Source: Inhella gelatinilytica | Lineage (GTDB): Bacteria > Pseudomonadota > Gammaproteobacteria > Burkholderiales > Burkholderiaceae_C | Assembly: GCF_016093295.1 (NCBI RefSeq) | Contig: NZ_JAEDAL010000001.1 | Location: forward strand, 868,001-932,000 | Length of the DNA stretch: 64,000 nucleotides | Direction: 5' to 3' | In this document: in pieces, positions 16,639 to 25,285 of the stretch | Layout of the letters: each line of letters begins with the position of its first letter | How positions within the stretch are numbered: the stretch's first letter is position 1 | The notes under the pieces: model-generated | The model's input: the letters and a program-made list of their open reading frames with translations, nothing else | Told to the model about the DNA's origin: nothing | Databases searched by the model: none | Translations under genes and position numbers: made by a program

Positions 16639-17468
16639 ACGCCGGCCTTCGCCGCTTCATCCCTGGGGGCCCAGGTCCCGCGCGAACGCGTGGCGCCGCT
16701 GCGGCGGACGTTCCCCGATCCCGGTTCGATCCATTGGGCTTGGACGGATGACACCCGCCAACGAACGCTGCCGTTGCGGTTGTGGCGGCCAGAGGCGGCA
16801 GAGCCCGTCCCGCTGGTGCTGTTCAGCCACGGCTTGGGGGGGTCGGTGGAGGCGGGTCGGCTGTGGGCGCAGGCCTGGGCGGCGGCGGGCATCGCCACCT
16901 TGAACCTGCAGCATCCCGGCAGCGACACCACGGTTGCCCGCGAAGGAGGCATGGCGCTGCGCCGGGCCGCCAACTTGGAGCAACTGCTGGCCCGGGGCGC
17001 CGGGCGCCCCAGATGAGCGATCCCCGCGTGCGGGCCTTTGCAGCCTTCAGTCCCTCGCCGGGTGACGAGCGTTTGGGCCCTCGCCCGGCTGCCTTTTCAG
17101 ACCTTTGGCGTCCGCTGCTGTGCCTCACGGGGAGCTTGGACACCGACCCGCTGAACCCGGGCAGCCCCCGGGGCCAGTCGGGCGCTTGGCGACGTGCGGT
17201 GTATGACGCGGTTCCGAGCGGTGACAAGGCCGAACTGTGGCTGGACGGGGCCGACCACATGAGCTTTGGCGGCAACCCCATCACCGGTCCCTGGGCGGCC
17301 CGCCGCCCAGCCACGGCGGTCCAGCAGGCGGACCGTCACCATGCCCTCATCTCGACGGTCAGCGCCGACTGGTGGCGTGCGCAGTTGATGGATGACGCTG
17401 CGGCCCGTGTGCGGCTGTCCGCACCGCCAGCGGGTTTGGGTCCGCAAGACGAATGGCGCCGCGGCTGA
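16609..17468 (+). pseudogene. Alpha/beta hydrolase with internal deletion and frameshift
   Basis: The first frame (16609-17016) gives a Tat-like signal (MLNRRTLLAL), the core strand VPLVLFSHGLGGSVEAG with the HG oxyanion motif, and stops after LEQLLARGAGRPR. A second frame, in phase from 17013, continues with DPRVRAFAAFSPSPGDERLG, LLCLTGSLDTDPL (acid region) and LWLDGADHMSFGG (catalytic His) to 17468. Family members carry about 40-45 more residues between these parts, including the GxSxG nucleophile elbow. That elbow is absent. The junction (about 16996-17012) is a GC palindrome, GGGGCGCCGGGCGCCCC. An inactivating deletion fits better than a single-base sequencing error. Confidence 0.8.
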
Positions 17469-17506
17469 GCCCCGTGGCCCATCTGGCTACACTGACGCCG
17501 CAACCC

Positions 17507-17622
17507 GTCATGGGGGAGTAGCCGCCCTGCGCCGCAGGGGCTTGCGTCAACACACTGGGTTCGATGGGCCCTGGCGCAAGCGAGGGATGTTGAGTCCCTG
17601 TCTGGCAAGACCTTTGACCGGG
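17507..17622 (+). promoter_or_regulatory. yybP-ykoY manganese riboswitch
   Basis: The aptamer signature is present in order: TGGGGGAGTAGCC, then GCGTCAACACACTGG, and the closing TCTGGCAAGACCTTTGACCG. Paired arms between them (GCCCTGCGCCGCAGGGGC, CAAGCGAGGG..) fit the four-way junction of the yybP-ykoY family, which binds Mn2+. It lies 65 bp upstream of a GDT1/TMEM165-type exporter, a known target, and would raise its expression when Mn2+ is high. Whether control is by termination or by translation is not clear from the sequence. Confidence 0.88.
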
Positions 17623-17687
17623 CGCTTCCGCCGTGGGCCGGGAGGCGCTCGGGTCATTGGCAGCCGCCGGCCCTTGGAGTGAACACT

Positions 17688-18269
17688 GTGGAAGCTTTCT
17701 GGGTCTCAACCGGCGTCGTCGCGCTCGGCGAAATGGGCGACAAGACGCAGCTCTTGGCCATGATGCTGGCCGCGCGCTTTCGCAAGCCCTGGGCCATCGT
17801 GGCGGGCATCTTTGTGGCCACCGTGGCCAACCATGCCCTGGCCGGGGCCGTGGGCAGCTGGGTGGCGGCGCTCTTGGGGCCGGATTGGCTGCGGCGCGTC
17901 ATTGCCGTCTCGTTTCTGGCCATGGCCGTCTGGATGCTGATCCCCGACCGGCTGGACGACGACGAGGCCGAGGGCAGCAAACGCCGCCTGGGCGTGTTCG
18001 CCACCACGGTGGTGGCCTTCTTTCTGGCCGAGATGGGCGACAAGACCCAGATCGCCACCGTGGCCTTGGCGGCCCGTTACCCCGACCTGGTGGCGGTGGT
18101 GATGGGCACCACGCTGGGCATGATGCTGGCCAATGTACCCGCCGTGTTCGTGGGCGACCGCCTCTCCCGCCGCATTCCCATGACCCTGGTGCATGGCCTC
18201 AGCGCTGCCTTGTTTGCGCTGCTGGCGGTGCTGACGTGGTTCAACGTGGGCAAACTGATCGACGGGTAG
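17688..18269 (+). CDS. GDT1/TMEM165 (UPF0016) family Mn2+ exporter
   Basis: This encodes 193 residues from GTG 17688, which has TTGGAG 8 bp upstream. The nearby GTG at 17679 would add three residues and lacks good spacing. The start also matches the family opening EAFWVSTGVVALGE. Two copies of the signature EMGDKTQ occur, at residues 15-21 and about 115-121, in two inverted three-TM halves separated by a charged loop (PDRLDDDEAEGSKRR). Family members export Mn2+ (MneA, MntX-like) or act in Ca2+/Mn2+ homeostasis. The upstream manganese riboswitch makes Mn2+ the likely substrate here. It appears monocistronic or co-transcribed with the following hypothetical gene 23 bp away. Confidence 0.92.
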   Translation: MEAFWVSTGVVALGEMGDKTQLLAMMLAARFRKPWAIVAGIFVATVANHALAGAVGSWVAALLGPDWLRRVIAVSFLAMAVWMLIPDRLDDDEAEGSKRRLGVFATTVVAFFLAEMGDKTQIATVALAARYPDLVAVVMGTTLGMMLANVPAVFVGDRLSRRIPMTLVHGLSAALFALLAVLTWFNVGKLIDG

Positions 18270-18292
18270 TTCTCGGGGACAAGACTTAAATC

Positions 18293-19264
18293 ATGACCAA
18301 TCGGACGACGTTCTATGGGCTGATTGCAATGGGGGCTTTGTCCCTTCTCGCTTACTTTTGGTTTTATCCAGCAGAGCCTCAGCTGACCCAGGCGCCTGCT
18401 ACGCCTCAGCCTGCTGCCATGGAAATGACTTGGCAGGCAGTCCGCGCCGATGACGCCCCGTCAACGGCGGCGCCTACCGGACAAATCGCCGAGCAAAGTG
18501 CCGCACGCAAGATCTTCAAGAAGTACATCGATCGTAGCGAGAGCTTTCCAGCGCTGCTGCACCATGCCATTTGGAGCAAAGACCCGTTGGAGCTCGAAGT
18601 GGCCAAGCTTTACTTGGAATCGTGTGGAAGCCTGCCGGCTAGTGCGACGCAGGGCCAGCTAGATAAAGGTCAGGCGCGCTTGGCTGGTGTAGATCCGACG
18701 ACGAAGGTCGGTCGCGCAAGAGACCGCTTTGTCGCTTTCTGTGCGCACATGGTCGGTCCAATTACGGGTCTTGACCGCAACTTGATTCACTCCTTTTTCG
18801 CTGCCCGGCACGCTGTTTTTGGCGAGAACGGGGCCATGCACGCCAACCTGGGAAGCACGGCTGCGGCCGTCCGTGATGCGGCGCAACAAAAGAGTTCGCC
18901 ACTTCTGATGAGTCGCCTCAGTGGCGGCACCATCGAAGAACAGAACCAATTCATGGCCGAGTCGGGCTTGTTGTCTCTGGAGGAGCAGAAGAAATGGCCC
19001 ATCGCCTACGGTGCCATCAGCAGTGCACTGGCCGATGCAGCCTGTCGTCGCTGGGGGGATTGTGACGAGGAGGCGCGGCAGATGGGTGTTTGTCGGTCCA
19101 CAGGGTTGTGCGGCGACGAGCCCCTTGCCGCCAAGCTTGCAAGATCCTATGAGCAAGATAAAGGCCTGGGTCCGAAATTCGGCTTCAAGGGCAGCCTGCC
19201 CGATTGGCAGGAATTCGTTTCACGCAGCGAGCGATTTCTGGACAAACTCGGTGGTGGTGGCTGA
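18293..19264 (+). CDS. Hypothetical membrane-anchored protein
   Basis: This encodes 323 residues. An uncleaved N-terminal TM segment (about 8-25, YGLIAMGALSLLAYFWFYP) is followed by a Pro/Ala-rich linker and a helical soluble domain of about 250 residues with several Cys (CRRWGDCDEEARQMGVCR, STGLCGDE). Paired cysteines in that cluster suggest disulfides and a periplasmic location. Base use is less GC-rich than neighbouring genes. It starts 23 bp after the Mn exporter gene with a weak Shine-Dalgarno. I do not recognise a family, and no catalytic motif stands out. Confidence 0.7.
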   Translation: MTNRTTFYGLIAMGALSLLAYFWFYPAEPQLTQAPATPQPAAMEMTWQAVRADDAPSTAAPTGQIAEQSAARKIFKKYIDRSESFPALLHHAIWSKDPLELEVAKLYLESCGSLPASATQGQLDKGQARLAGVDPTTKVGRARDRFVAFCAHMVGPITGLDRNLIHSFFAARHAVFGENGAMHANLGSTAAAVRDAAQQKSSPLLMSRLSGGTIEEQNQFMAESGLLSLEEQKKWPIAYGAISSALADAACRRWGDCDEEARQMGVCRSTGLCGDEPLAAKLARSYEQDKGLGPKFGFKGSLPDWQEFVSRSERFLDKLGGGG

Positions 19265-19334
19265 GCGCCCCGTCGCCAAGCGGTCTTTTAAGTTCTTTGC
19301 ATTCCAGCAAGGCGGGTGGCGTCGCGGGGCTGGC

Positions 19335-20801
19335 ATGCTGAACCCCATGAAACGACGCTCACTCCTTTGGAGCCCCGCGCTGCTGGGCGCAACTGTGCTG
19401 CCCGGTTGGGCGAACGGGGCTGTGGCGGGTTCAGGTTCCGCAGCCGAAGCCCTGCACGCCTGCAACCGCTTGGGCTTTGGTCCACGCCCTGGCGACCTGA
19501 ACCGGGGCCCGGGCTGGGCCGAGGCGCTGGAGCAGCAGCTGGCGGGCCCCGAGGTGCCGGCCGCGCTGCAGGCGCGCCTAGCGGCGATTGAGGCCCGGCA
19601 GGCGCCGCTGGGCGAGCGCATCGAGGCGTACCGCGTGGCGCAGCAGCGCGACCCGGGGGAGAACAACGCCGAGCGCCGGGCGCTGGTGGTGCAGGCACAG
19701 CGCGATGCGGTGGAGGCCCGGCTGGTGCGCGCGCTGGAGAGCCCGCGCCAGCTCGAAGAGCGGCTGGTGGCCTTTTGGTTCAACCACTTCAACGTGTTCC
19801 AGGACAAGGGCCTGTGCCGCATGATGGTGGCGGACTACGAAGCCCGTGCGATTCGTCCGCACGTGTGGGGCCGCTTCCGGGATCTGCTCGGCGCCGTGGC
19901 TCAGCACCCGGCCATGTTGTTCTACCTGGACAACTATCTCTCCACGCGCGCGGGCTTCCAGGGGCCGGGCGGTGGCGGCCGTCGCGGGGGGCTGAACGAG
20001 AACTACGCCCGCGAGCTGATGGAGCTGCACACGCTGGGCGTGGACGCGGGCTACAGCCAGCGCGATGTCACCGAGCTGGCGCGCGTGCTCACGGGCTGGA
20101 CCTTTGTGCCGCGCCAGGGGCGCTTTGTGTTTGACGCGCGGCGCCATGATGCCGAGCCCAAGACCTGGTTGGGCGAGCGCGTTCCGGGCCGTGGCCAGGC
20201 TCAGGGCGAGTGGGTGCTGGACCAACTGGCGCGCCACCCGCGCACGGCGCAGCGCCTGGCCTTCAAGCTGGCGCAGTTCTTTGTGGCGGACGACCCCCCG
20301 GCGGACCTGGTGCAGGCCACGGCCCAGGCCTATTTGCGCAGCGAGGGCGATTTGCGCGTGACGGTTACGACGCTCCTGCAGCACCCCGCCGCCAGCGACC
20401 CGGCGCAGTTCGGTGGGCAGTTCAAGACACCGCAGCATTGGTTGCTGTCAATGCTGCGCGCCACGGGAGCGACGGCGGCGTCGATCGGGGAGGGGCCCAA
20501 CGCCTGGCAGCCGTTCCTGCAAGCCCTGCGCCAGCTGGGTCAGCCGCTGTTTGGGTGCATCACGCCAGATGGCTACAAGGCCACCCGTGCGGCCTGGCTG
20601 GACCCGGAAGCCCTGGCACGCCGAGCCGAGTTGGCGGCCCGGTACTGCCAGCGCGCGCAATTGGGGGCCGATGCGGCCAGCGCGCTGCTCGACACCCTGG
20701 GCCCCGCTCTGGGCCCGGCCACGCGAGCGGCGGTGGTCAAGGCCCCCGCCCCGTTGCAGGCCGCGCTGGTTTTGGGGTCCCCCGATTTTCAGAACGCTTA
20801 A
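19335..20801 (+). CDS. DUF1800 family protein (copy 1)
   Basis: This encodes 488 residues from ATG 19335, with an alternative ATG at 19347. It has a Tat- or Sec-like signal (MKRRSLLWSPALLGATVLPG), so it is exported. DUF1800 hallmarks are present: ACNRLGFGPRPGDL near the start, LVAFWFNHFNVFQDKGL, the core NENYARELMELHTLGV (about 220-235), and VTELARVLTGWTF. It is followed 12 bp later by a DUF1501 gene with its own Shine-Dalgarno, so the two form an operon. Such pairs are widespread in Proteobacteria and Planctomycetes and their substrate is unknown. A second, diverged pair occurs at 53522-56598 in this window. Confidence 0.9.
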   Translation: MLNPMKRRSLLWSPALLGATVLPGWANGAVAGSGSAAEALHACNRLGFGPRPGDLNRGPGWAEALEQQLAGPEVPAALQARLAAIEARQAPLGERIEAYRVAQQRDPGENNAERRALVVQAQRDAVEARLVRALESPRQLEERLVAFWFNHFNVFQDKGLCRMMVADYEARAIRPHVWGRFRDLLGAVAQHPAMLFYLDNYLSTRAGFQGPGGGGRRGGLNENYARELMELHTLGVDAGYSQRDVTELARVLTGWTFVPRQGRFVFDARRHDAEPKTWLGERVPGRGQAQGEWVLDQLARHPRTAQRLAFKLAQFFVADDPPADLVQATAQAYLRSEGDLRVTVTTLLQHPAASDPAQFGGQFKTPQHWLLSMLRATGATAASIGEGPNAWQPFLQALRQLGQPLFGCITPDGYKATRAAWLDPEALARRAELAARYCQRAQLGADAASALLDTLGPALGPATRAAVVKAPAPLQAALVLGSPDFQNA

Positions 20802-20813
20802 GAGGACACGGCC

Positions 20814-22058
20814 ATGGCATTGACACGACGGGATTGGCTGGGAGCCGGCTTCGCGGCCTGCAGCCTGGGGGCGGGGTTCGCGCCGGCCCGGGCCGGGACC
20901 GCTTCCCCGCGCTGGGTGGTTGTGCTGCTGCGGGGTGCCGTGGATGGGCTCTCGGTCTGCGCCCCTTATGGCGACCCGCATTACGCGGCCGATCGCCCCA
21001 GCATTGCCCTGCCCGCACCGGGTCAGGACCAAGGGCTGATCGACTTGGACGGACGCTTTGGCCTGCACCCGGCCCTGGCGCCGCTGGCCCCCCTGTGGGC
21101 CCAAGGCGAGCTGGGTTTTGTGCACGCCTGTGGGGCGCCCACCAGCAGCCGCAGCCACTTTGAGGCGCAGGACGAATTGGAGGCTGGAACGCCCGGGGTC
21201 AAAACCACGGCCACCGGCTGGATGGCGCGCTTGATGGGCGATGCCGGGCGCGTGCGGGCGGTCTACACCGCGCCGGCCCGCCCCAAGTTGTTGACCGGCG
21301 GGGCGGGTGCCGTGGCCGCGTTGCCAGGCCCGCGGCCGGCGTCCCAGCCCGCAGCGGGCAACCCGCGCGCCCAGACCCTGCGCGAGGGGCTGGACCTTCT
21401 CTACGCGCAAGACCCCCGCTACGCCCAGGCCTGGGCTGAAGCCCGTCAAGGGCGCGAGCAGGTGAACGCCGCGCTGGAGGCCGGCATGGGCGGCATGAAC
21501 GCGATGGCGGCCGAGATGCAGGCCGCCGACCGCGGCGCCCCGGGTGCGGGCACCTTCCCGGCCACGGCACGGCGGCTGGCCCAGGTGATGCGGGCCGATG
21601 CCTCGGTGCAGTTCGCCGTGGCGGAGTTGGGCGGCTGGGACACTCACGCCCGCCAAGGCGCGGCGCAAGGGGCCTTGGCCGGTCGGTTGGGGGCGCTGGC
21701 GGAGGGCTTGGCGGTGCTGGCGCGGGAGCTGGGCCCGCTGTGGCGCGACACCGTGGTGACGGTGGTCAGCGAATTCGGCCGCACGGTGCGCGAGAACGGC
21801 ACCGGCGGCACGGACCACGGCCACGGCAATGCGCTGTGGCTGCTTGGGGGGGCGGTGCAGGGTGGACGCGTCGGGGGCGAGTGGCCGGGCCTGGAGCCCA
21901 GCGCCCGCTTTGAGGGGCGGGACTTGGCCATCACCACCGACTACCGCGCCGTGATGGCCGGCGTGGCGGCCCGCCACTTGGGCCTGGCCGACGCGCGCCT
22001 GACGGCGCTCTTCCCGGGCTACCGCGGCCCGGTTCAAACCGCGTGGGTGCGCGGCTGA
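20814..22058 (+). CDS. DUF1501 family protein (copy 1), Tat substrate
   Basis: This encodes 414 residues from an ATG preceded by AAGAGGACA. The twin-arginine signal is LTRRDWLGAGFAACSLGAGF. The body shows DUF1501 landmarks: WVVVLLRGAVDGLSVCAPYG (D/G-rich first motif), FGLHPALAPLAPLWAQGEL, ELGGWDTHARQG (WDTH motif), VVTVVSEFGRTVRENGTGG and DHGHGNALWLLGGAV. The fold is related to the alkaline phosphatase/sulfatase superfamily, with metal-binding Asp and His. It is encoded directly after the DUF1800 gene, and a joint role at the cell envelope is likely. It ends 36 bp from the convergent TonB-dependent receptor. Confidence 0.92.
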   Translation: MALTRRDWLGAGFAACSLGAGFAPARAGTASPRWVVVLLRGAVDGLSVCAPYGDPHYAADRPSIALPAPGQDQGLIDLDGRFGLHPALAPLAPLWAQGELGFVHACGAPTSSRSHFEAQDELEAGTPGVKTTATGWMARLMGDAGRVRAVYTAPARPKLLTGGAGAVAALPGPRPASQPAAGNPRAQTLREGLDLLYAQDPRYAQAWAEARQGREQVNAALEAGMGGMNAMAAEMQAADRGAPGAGTFPATARRLAQVMRADASVQFAVAELGGWDTHARQGAAQGALAGRLGALAEGLAVLARELGPLWRDTVVTVVSEFGRTVRENGTGGTDHGHGNALWLLGGAVQGGRVGGEWPGLEPSARFEGRDLAITTDYRAVMAGVAARHLGLADARLTALFPGYRGPVQTAWVRG

Positions 22059-22080
22059 ACCGGGTGCGATCCCCGCGCCT

Positions 22081-22108
22081 TTAGAACTGCGCCTTTAGAA
22101 CTGCGCCT
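22081..22108. repeat. 14-bp tandem duplication at the receptor stop
   Basis: TTAGAACTGCGCCT occurs twice head to tail (22081-22094, 22095-22108). On the minus strand this copies the last four codons (KAQF) and stop of the receptor, so the second copy lies after the first stop and should be silent. It is a recent replication-slippage product. Confidence 0.85.
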
Positions 22109-24326
22109 TGAAGGCCACGCCGTAGGAGCGCGGCTCGTTCACAAAGCCGGTCAGGTTGTTGAAGTCAATGCCACCGGTGGCACGGATCTGGTTCGTGAGG
22201 TTGCGCACGTAGCCCGCCACCTCGTACTTGCCGTCGTTCCACAGGTAGCCCACGCGCAGGCCGCCCTCGGTCAGGGCCTTGCCGGTGTACTCCTTCGCCT
22301 CGTAGAGGAAGAAGTTGATCTTGGAGCGGTAGGCCCAATCGGTGTAGACGTAGATCTCATCCCCGTTGTCCAGCGGGAAGCTCCAGCGGGCCGTCATGTT
22401 GACGGTCCACTTGGGGGCCTGCGGCAGCGGATTGCCGTTGATGCCCACGGTGGGCGCGAACTTGAATTGCGCCGGGTTGGCGGGCACCAGGATCGGGTCC
22501 ACCAAGGTGCAGCCCGAGCCGCAGGCATCGACCTTGAGGTTGGGGTCGTTGAACTTCGTGTTGTTCAGCGAGACCCCGGCGGTGATCAGCAGGTCCGGGG
22601 TGGGCAGCAAGTCCAGGTTGAGCTCAAAGCCGGAACCGTTGGTTTTGGAGGCATTGATCAAGCGGTTGGCATTGGCCCCGCCGCCCACGGCCGTGAGTTG
22701 CTGGTTGGTGACCTCGTAGCGGAACAGCGAGGCCGACAGCCGCGCCTTGCGGTTCCAGAAGTCGCCCTTCAGGCCCACCTCAAAGGACTTGACGTCCTCG
22801 GGCTTGGCCTGGCTCTGCGGTGCGAAGGCCGAGGCCGGCTGGATCGAACTGGCGCGGAAGCCTGTGGCGTAGCGGGTGTAGAGGTTGACGCCCTTGTCCA
22901 GCGCGTAGGTGGCGGAGGCGTCCCAGTTCCACTTGCTGTCGTCCGTGTGGGCGCTGGTGCCGGCGCTGGTGTCCACCGGGCCGGTGGTGGAAAGGTCCTT
23001 CTTGTCCTGCGTGTACCGCAGGCCCCCGCGCAGCTTGAAGCTGCTGCTGACGTCGTAGTTCAGCGCGCCGAAGACCGCTTGGGCCTTGTTGGTTTGCTCG
23101 GTGCGCGACGTGGTGTTCGGCTGGTGGGTGAAGGCGTTGTAGTCGATGGATTCGACACGGAATTTTTCGTCGAACAGGTAGACCCCCGCCTGCCAGCGCA
23201 TCGGGCCCGCGGCGCTGGACTCCAGGCGAACCTCCTGCGACAGCTGGCGGTGCCCTGAGATCCCATCCGAGGTTTCGACCGGGAAGGGGATGAAACCAGG
23301 GCCCATGGGGCGGGCGAAATCCGCTCCATACCCGCCGTCAATGTCCCCTCGCGAGAAGGGCTTGATCGACTCGTAGCCGGTGATGGAATAGACGTTTAAA
23401 CCGGGCAGCGCCCATTTCAGCCGCGCGCTGCCGCCGGTCTGTTTGATGGTTTGCTCGTTGACGCCATCAAAGCTGGCCTTGTTGATGTCGAAGTCGTCCA
23501 CCAAGTCGCTGGTGCCGGGCTTCATGATGTTGGCGCGAAAGAGGCGCGGGCTGCCGTCCAGGTCGCGATGGTGCAGGTTGAAGAGCGCGCTGAACTGCTT
23601 GTGCGGCTCGTAGAGCACCTGGGCGCGCAGGCCGATGTCGGTGTAGCCCTCGGTCTTGGGCGTGACGGCGTTGGCGAAGGTGTTGGTCACCCAGTCTTTG
23701 CGGCGCTGCACCTGCCCCGAGAGGCGGGCTGCCCAGTCACCCTCCAGCGGCAGGTTGGCCGCCGCCTCCAGGTTCAGCATGCCTTGCGAGCCGGCGCTCA
23801 CCGACACATAGCCATCTTTCTTGTGGCTGGGGCGGACCGACTCGAACTTCACCACCCCGGCGGGCGTGTTGCGCCCGAACAAAGTGCCCTGGGGGCCGGC
23901 AATCACTTCCACGTTGCTCACATCGAAGACCGGAAAGCCCTTGAGGATGGGGTTCTCCTGAATCACATCGTCGTACACCAACGAGACCGGCTGTGAGGCG
24001 TTCAGGCGGAAGTCGGTGTTGCCGTACCCGCGGATGTAAAAGCGCGGAAAAGCCCGCCCGTAGCTGGACTCGATGTTCAGGCTGGGCACGCGGCCCGACA
24101 AAAACCGCACGTCCTGCCCGCCCGAGGCCAGCACATCCAGCTTCTCCCCGCTGATCTTGGCCACTGCGTTGGGCACGTCGCGGATGTTTTCCACGCGCCG
24201 CTCGGCGGTGATGACCACGGTTTCCAGCTGGGTCTTGTCCTTCTTCTCGTCGGTGGACGCCTGCTGGGCGAAGGCCGGCAGGACGGCCGCCAGGGCCAAG
24301 GTCAGGACGGTGGGGCGGTGAATCAT
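22095..24326 (-). CDS. TonB-dependent outer-membrane receptor
   Basis: This encodes 743 residues. It has a signal peptide (about 1-20, LTLALAAVLPAFAQQ) and a TonB box candidate, LETVVITAERR (about 34-44). The plug domain has NIRDVPNAVAKISGEKLD, FYIRGYGNTDFR and GPQGTLFGRNTPAGVVKF, and the 22-strand barrel ends in the aromatic AFKAQF. These are the features of iron/siderophore or carbohydrate receptors of the IroN/FhuA-like class. The substrate cannot be told. The ATG lies next to a hairpin that may hide its ribosome binding site. The upstream gene is an orphan solute-binding-like protein on the same strand. No TonB-ExbBD genes or regulator are adjacent. Confidence 0.93.
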   Translation of the reverse strand: MIHRPTVLTLALAAVLPAFAQQASTDEKKDKTQLETVVITAERRVENIRDVPNAVAKISGEKLDVLASGGQDVRFLSGRVPSLNIESSYGRAFPRFYIRGYGNTDFRLNASQPVSLVYDDVIQENPILKGFPVFDVSNVEVIAGPQGTLFGRNTPAGVVKFESVRPSHKKDGYVSVSAGSQGMLNLEAAANLPLEGDWAARLSGQVQRRKDWVTNTFANAVTPKTEGYTDIGLRAQVLYEPHKQFSALFNLHHRDLDGSPRLFRANIMKPGTSDLVDDFDINKASFDGVNEQTIKQTGGSARLKWALPGLNVYSITGYESIKPFSRGDIDGGYGADFARPMGPGFIPFPVETSDGISGHRQLSQEVRLESSAAGPMRWQAGVYLFDEKFRVESIDYNAFTHQPNTTSRTEQTNKAQAVFGALNYDVSSSFKLRGGLRYTQDKKDLSTTGPVDTSAGTSAHTDDSKWNWDASATYALDKGVNLYTRYATGFRASSIQPASAFAPQSQAKPEDVKSFEVGLKGDFWNRKARLSASLFRYEVTNQQLTAVGGGANANRLINASKTNGSGFELNLDLLPTPDLLITAGVSLNNTKFNDPNLKVDACGSGCTLVDPILVPANPAQFKFAPTVGINGNPLPQAPKWTVNMTARWSFPLDNGDEIYVYTDWAYRSKINFFLYEAKEYTGKALTEGGLRVGYLWNDGKYEVAGYVRNLTNQIRATGGIDFNNLTGFVNEPRSYGVAFKAQF

Positions 24327-24328
24327 GG

Positions 24329-24355
24329 GGCGCTCCGGAATTTTTGGGGAGCGCC
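24329..24355 (-). promoter_or_regulatory. Hairpin covering the receptor ribosome binding site
   Basis: Read on the minus strand, GGCGCTCC pairs perfectly with GGAGCGCC across an 11-base loop, and the ATG of the receptor follows 2 bases later. The Shine-Dalgarno GGAG is inside the 3' arm. The structure could restrict translation of the receptor or act as the terminator of the upstream gene. Confidence 0.6.
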
Positions 24356-24382
24356 AACTCTAGCCAGCCTGTTCCGGCCTGA

Positions 24383-25174
24383 CTATCCGCAAGCCGACGG
24401 TGTGTGGCGATGAGGCTGCGCCAACTCGCACAGGCGCAGCCAGAAGGCCTCGACAAAGGCCGGGTGCTGGGCGTAGAAGGCCGCATTCGCGGGGGCGAAA
24501 TACAGCGAACGCCAGAGCGGCGGTCCCACGGGGGCCACCCTCGGTTCGGCTTGCAAATCGGCGGGGCTGAGGGTCAGCTCCGGGGCAAGCAGCGCGGCCA
24601 CCCGGCCCTGGCGCAGCTTTTTCAAATTGGCGCTGTAGTTCAGCCCGACATCCAGGGGCCACTGGCGCGCACGGGCCAAGTTCTCGTCGATGGCGCCCCC
24701 CACCACCCCCACGGTGGCCGTCGGGGGTGTGAGGGCGCGCCCATCCCACTGGGCGGCGGGGGCCTGCTGCAGCACGAACAGGTGCACATTGACTTCACCG
24801 AGGAGCCGCAATTCGTTCAAGGCGCCTGACGGCGTGAGCGGAAAGCGCATCGTCCGCGCCCGCTCTGGCGTGTGGGCGAACCCCATCACGAAGTGCAGAG
24901 CCCCGGTTTCCACATCCAAAGCCAGACGCCGCACCGGCGCGCGACTGAGTCGCGCTCCCTGGCACTTGAAGTCCTGCAGCGCTTGTTGGGTCCACTCCAC
25001 GAGCAGGCCGGCCGGCTGCGCGAAAGAAGCGCCAACCCCCAGCAGATAGGGCGGCGAATCCTTTTCGTTGAAGCCGATGCGGAGGTCCGGGGGGCAAGGT
25101 TGGGCTGCCACCGGCAGGAGGAGCCCGATCAAGCTCAGGCAGAGAACCCATCCGTGTCGGAACCGCAAGCGCAT
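24383..25174 (-). CDS. Orphan solute-binding-like protein
   Basis: This encodes 263 residues from ATG 25174. An ATG at 25210 would add 12 residues. A signal peptide (about 8-25, VLCLSLIGLLLPVAAQ) is followed by the pattern DLRIGFNEKDSPPYLLG, and later TVGVVGGAIDENLARA and LKKLRQGRVAAL. These match SBP_bac_3-type periplasmic proteins. It resembles the gene at 28566-29342 closely (LRIAFLDKPLPPMLMG, VGVVGGGVEEPLARA) and the tandem pair at the left edge more distantly. No permease or ATPase gene accompanies it. The ligand is unknown. It is upstream of the TonB-dependent receptor on the same strand and divergent from mnmH. Confidence 0.8.
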   Translation of the reverse strand: MRLRFRHGWVLCLSLIGLLLPVAAQPCPPDLRIGFNEKDSPPYLLGVGASFAQPAGLLVEWTQQALQDFKCQGARLSRAPVRRLALDVETGALHFVMGFAHTPERARTMRFPLTPSGALNELRLLGEVNVHLFVLQQAPAAQWDGRALTPPTATVGVVGGAIDENLARARQWPLDVGLNYSANLKKLRQGRVAALLAPELTLSPADLQAEPRVAPVGPPLWRSLYFAPANAAFYAQHPAFVEAFWLRLCELAQPHRHTPSACG

Positions 25175-25285
25175 CAGGACTCTCCGCGGCCCCGGGGCGG
25201 GGTCAGCCATGACGAGACATTGTGAGAGCAAGGGCGAGGCTTGTCTTGCCCCCGACAATCCCTGAGCCCATCCGCCCCGCGCCCC

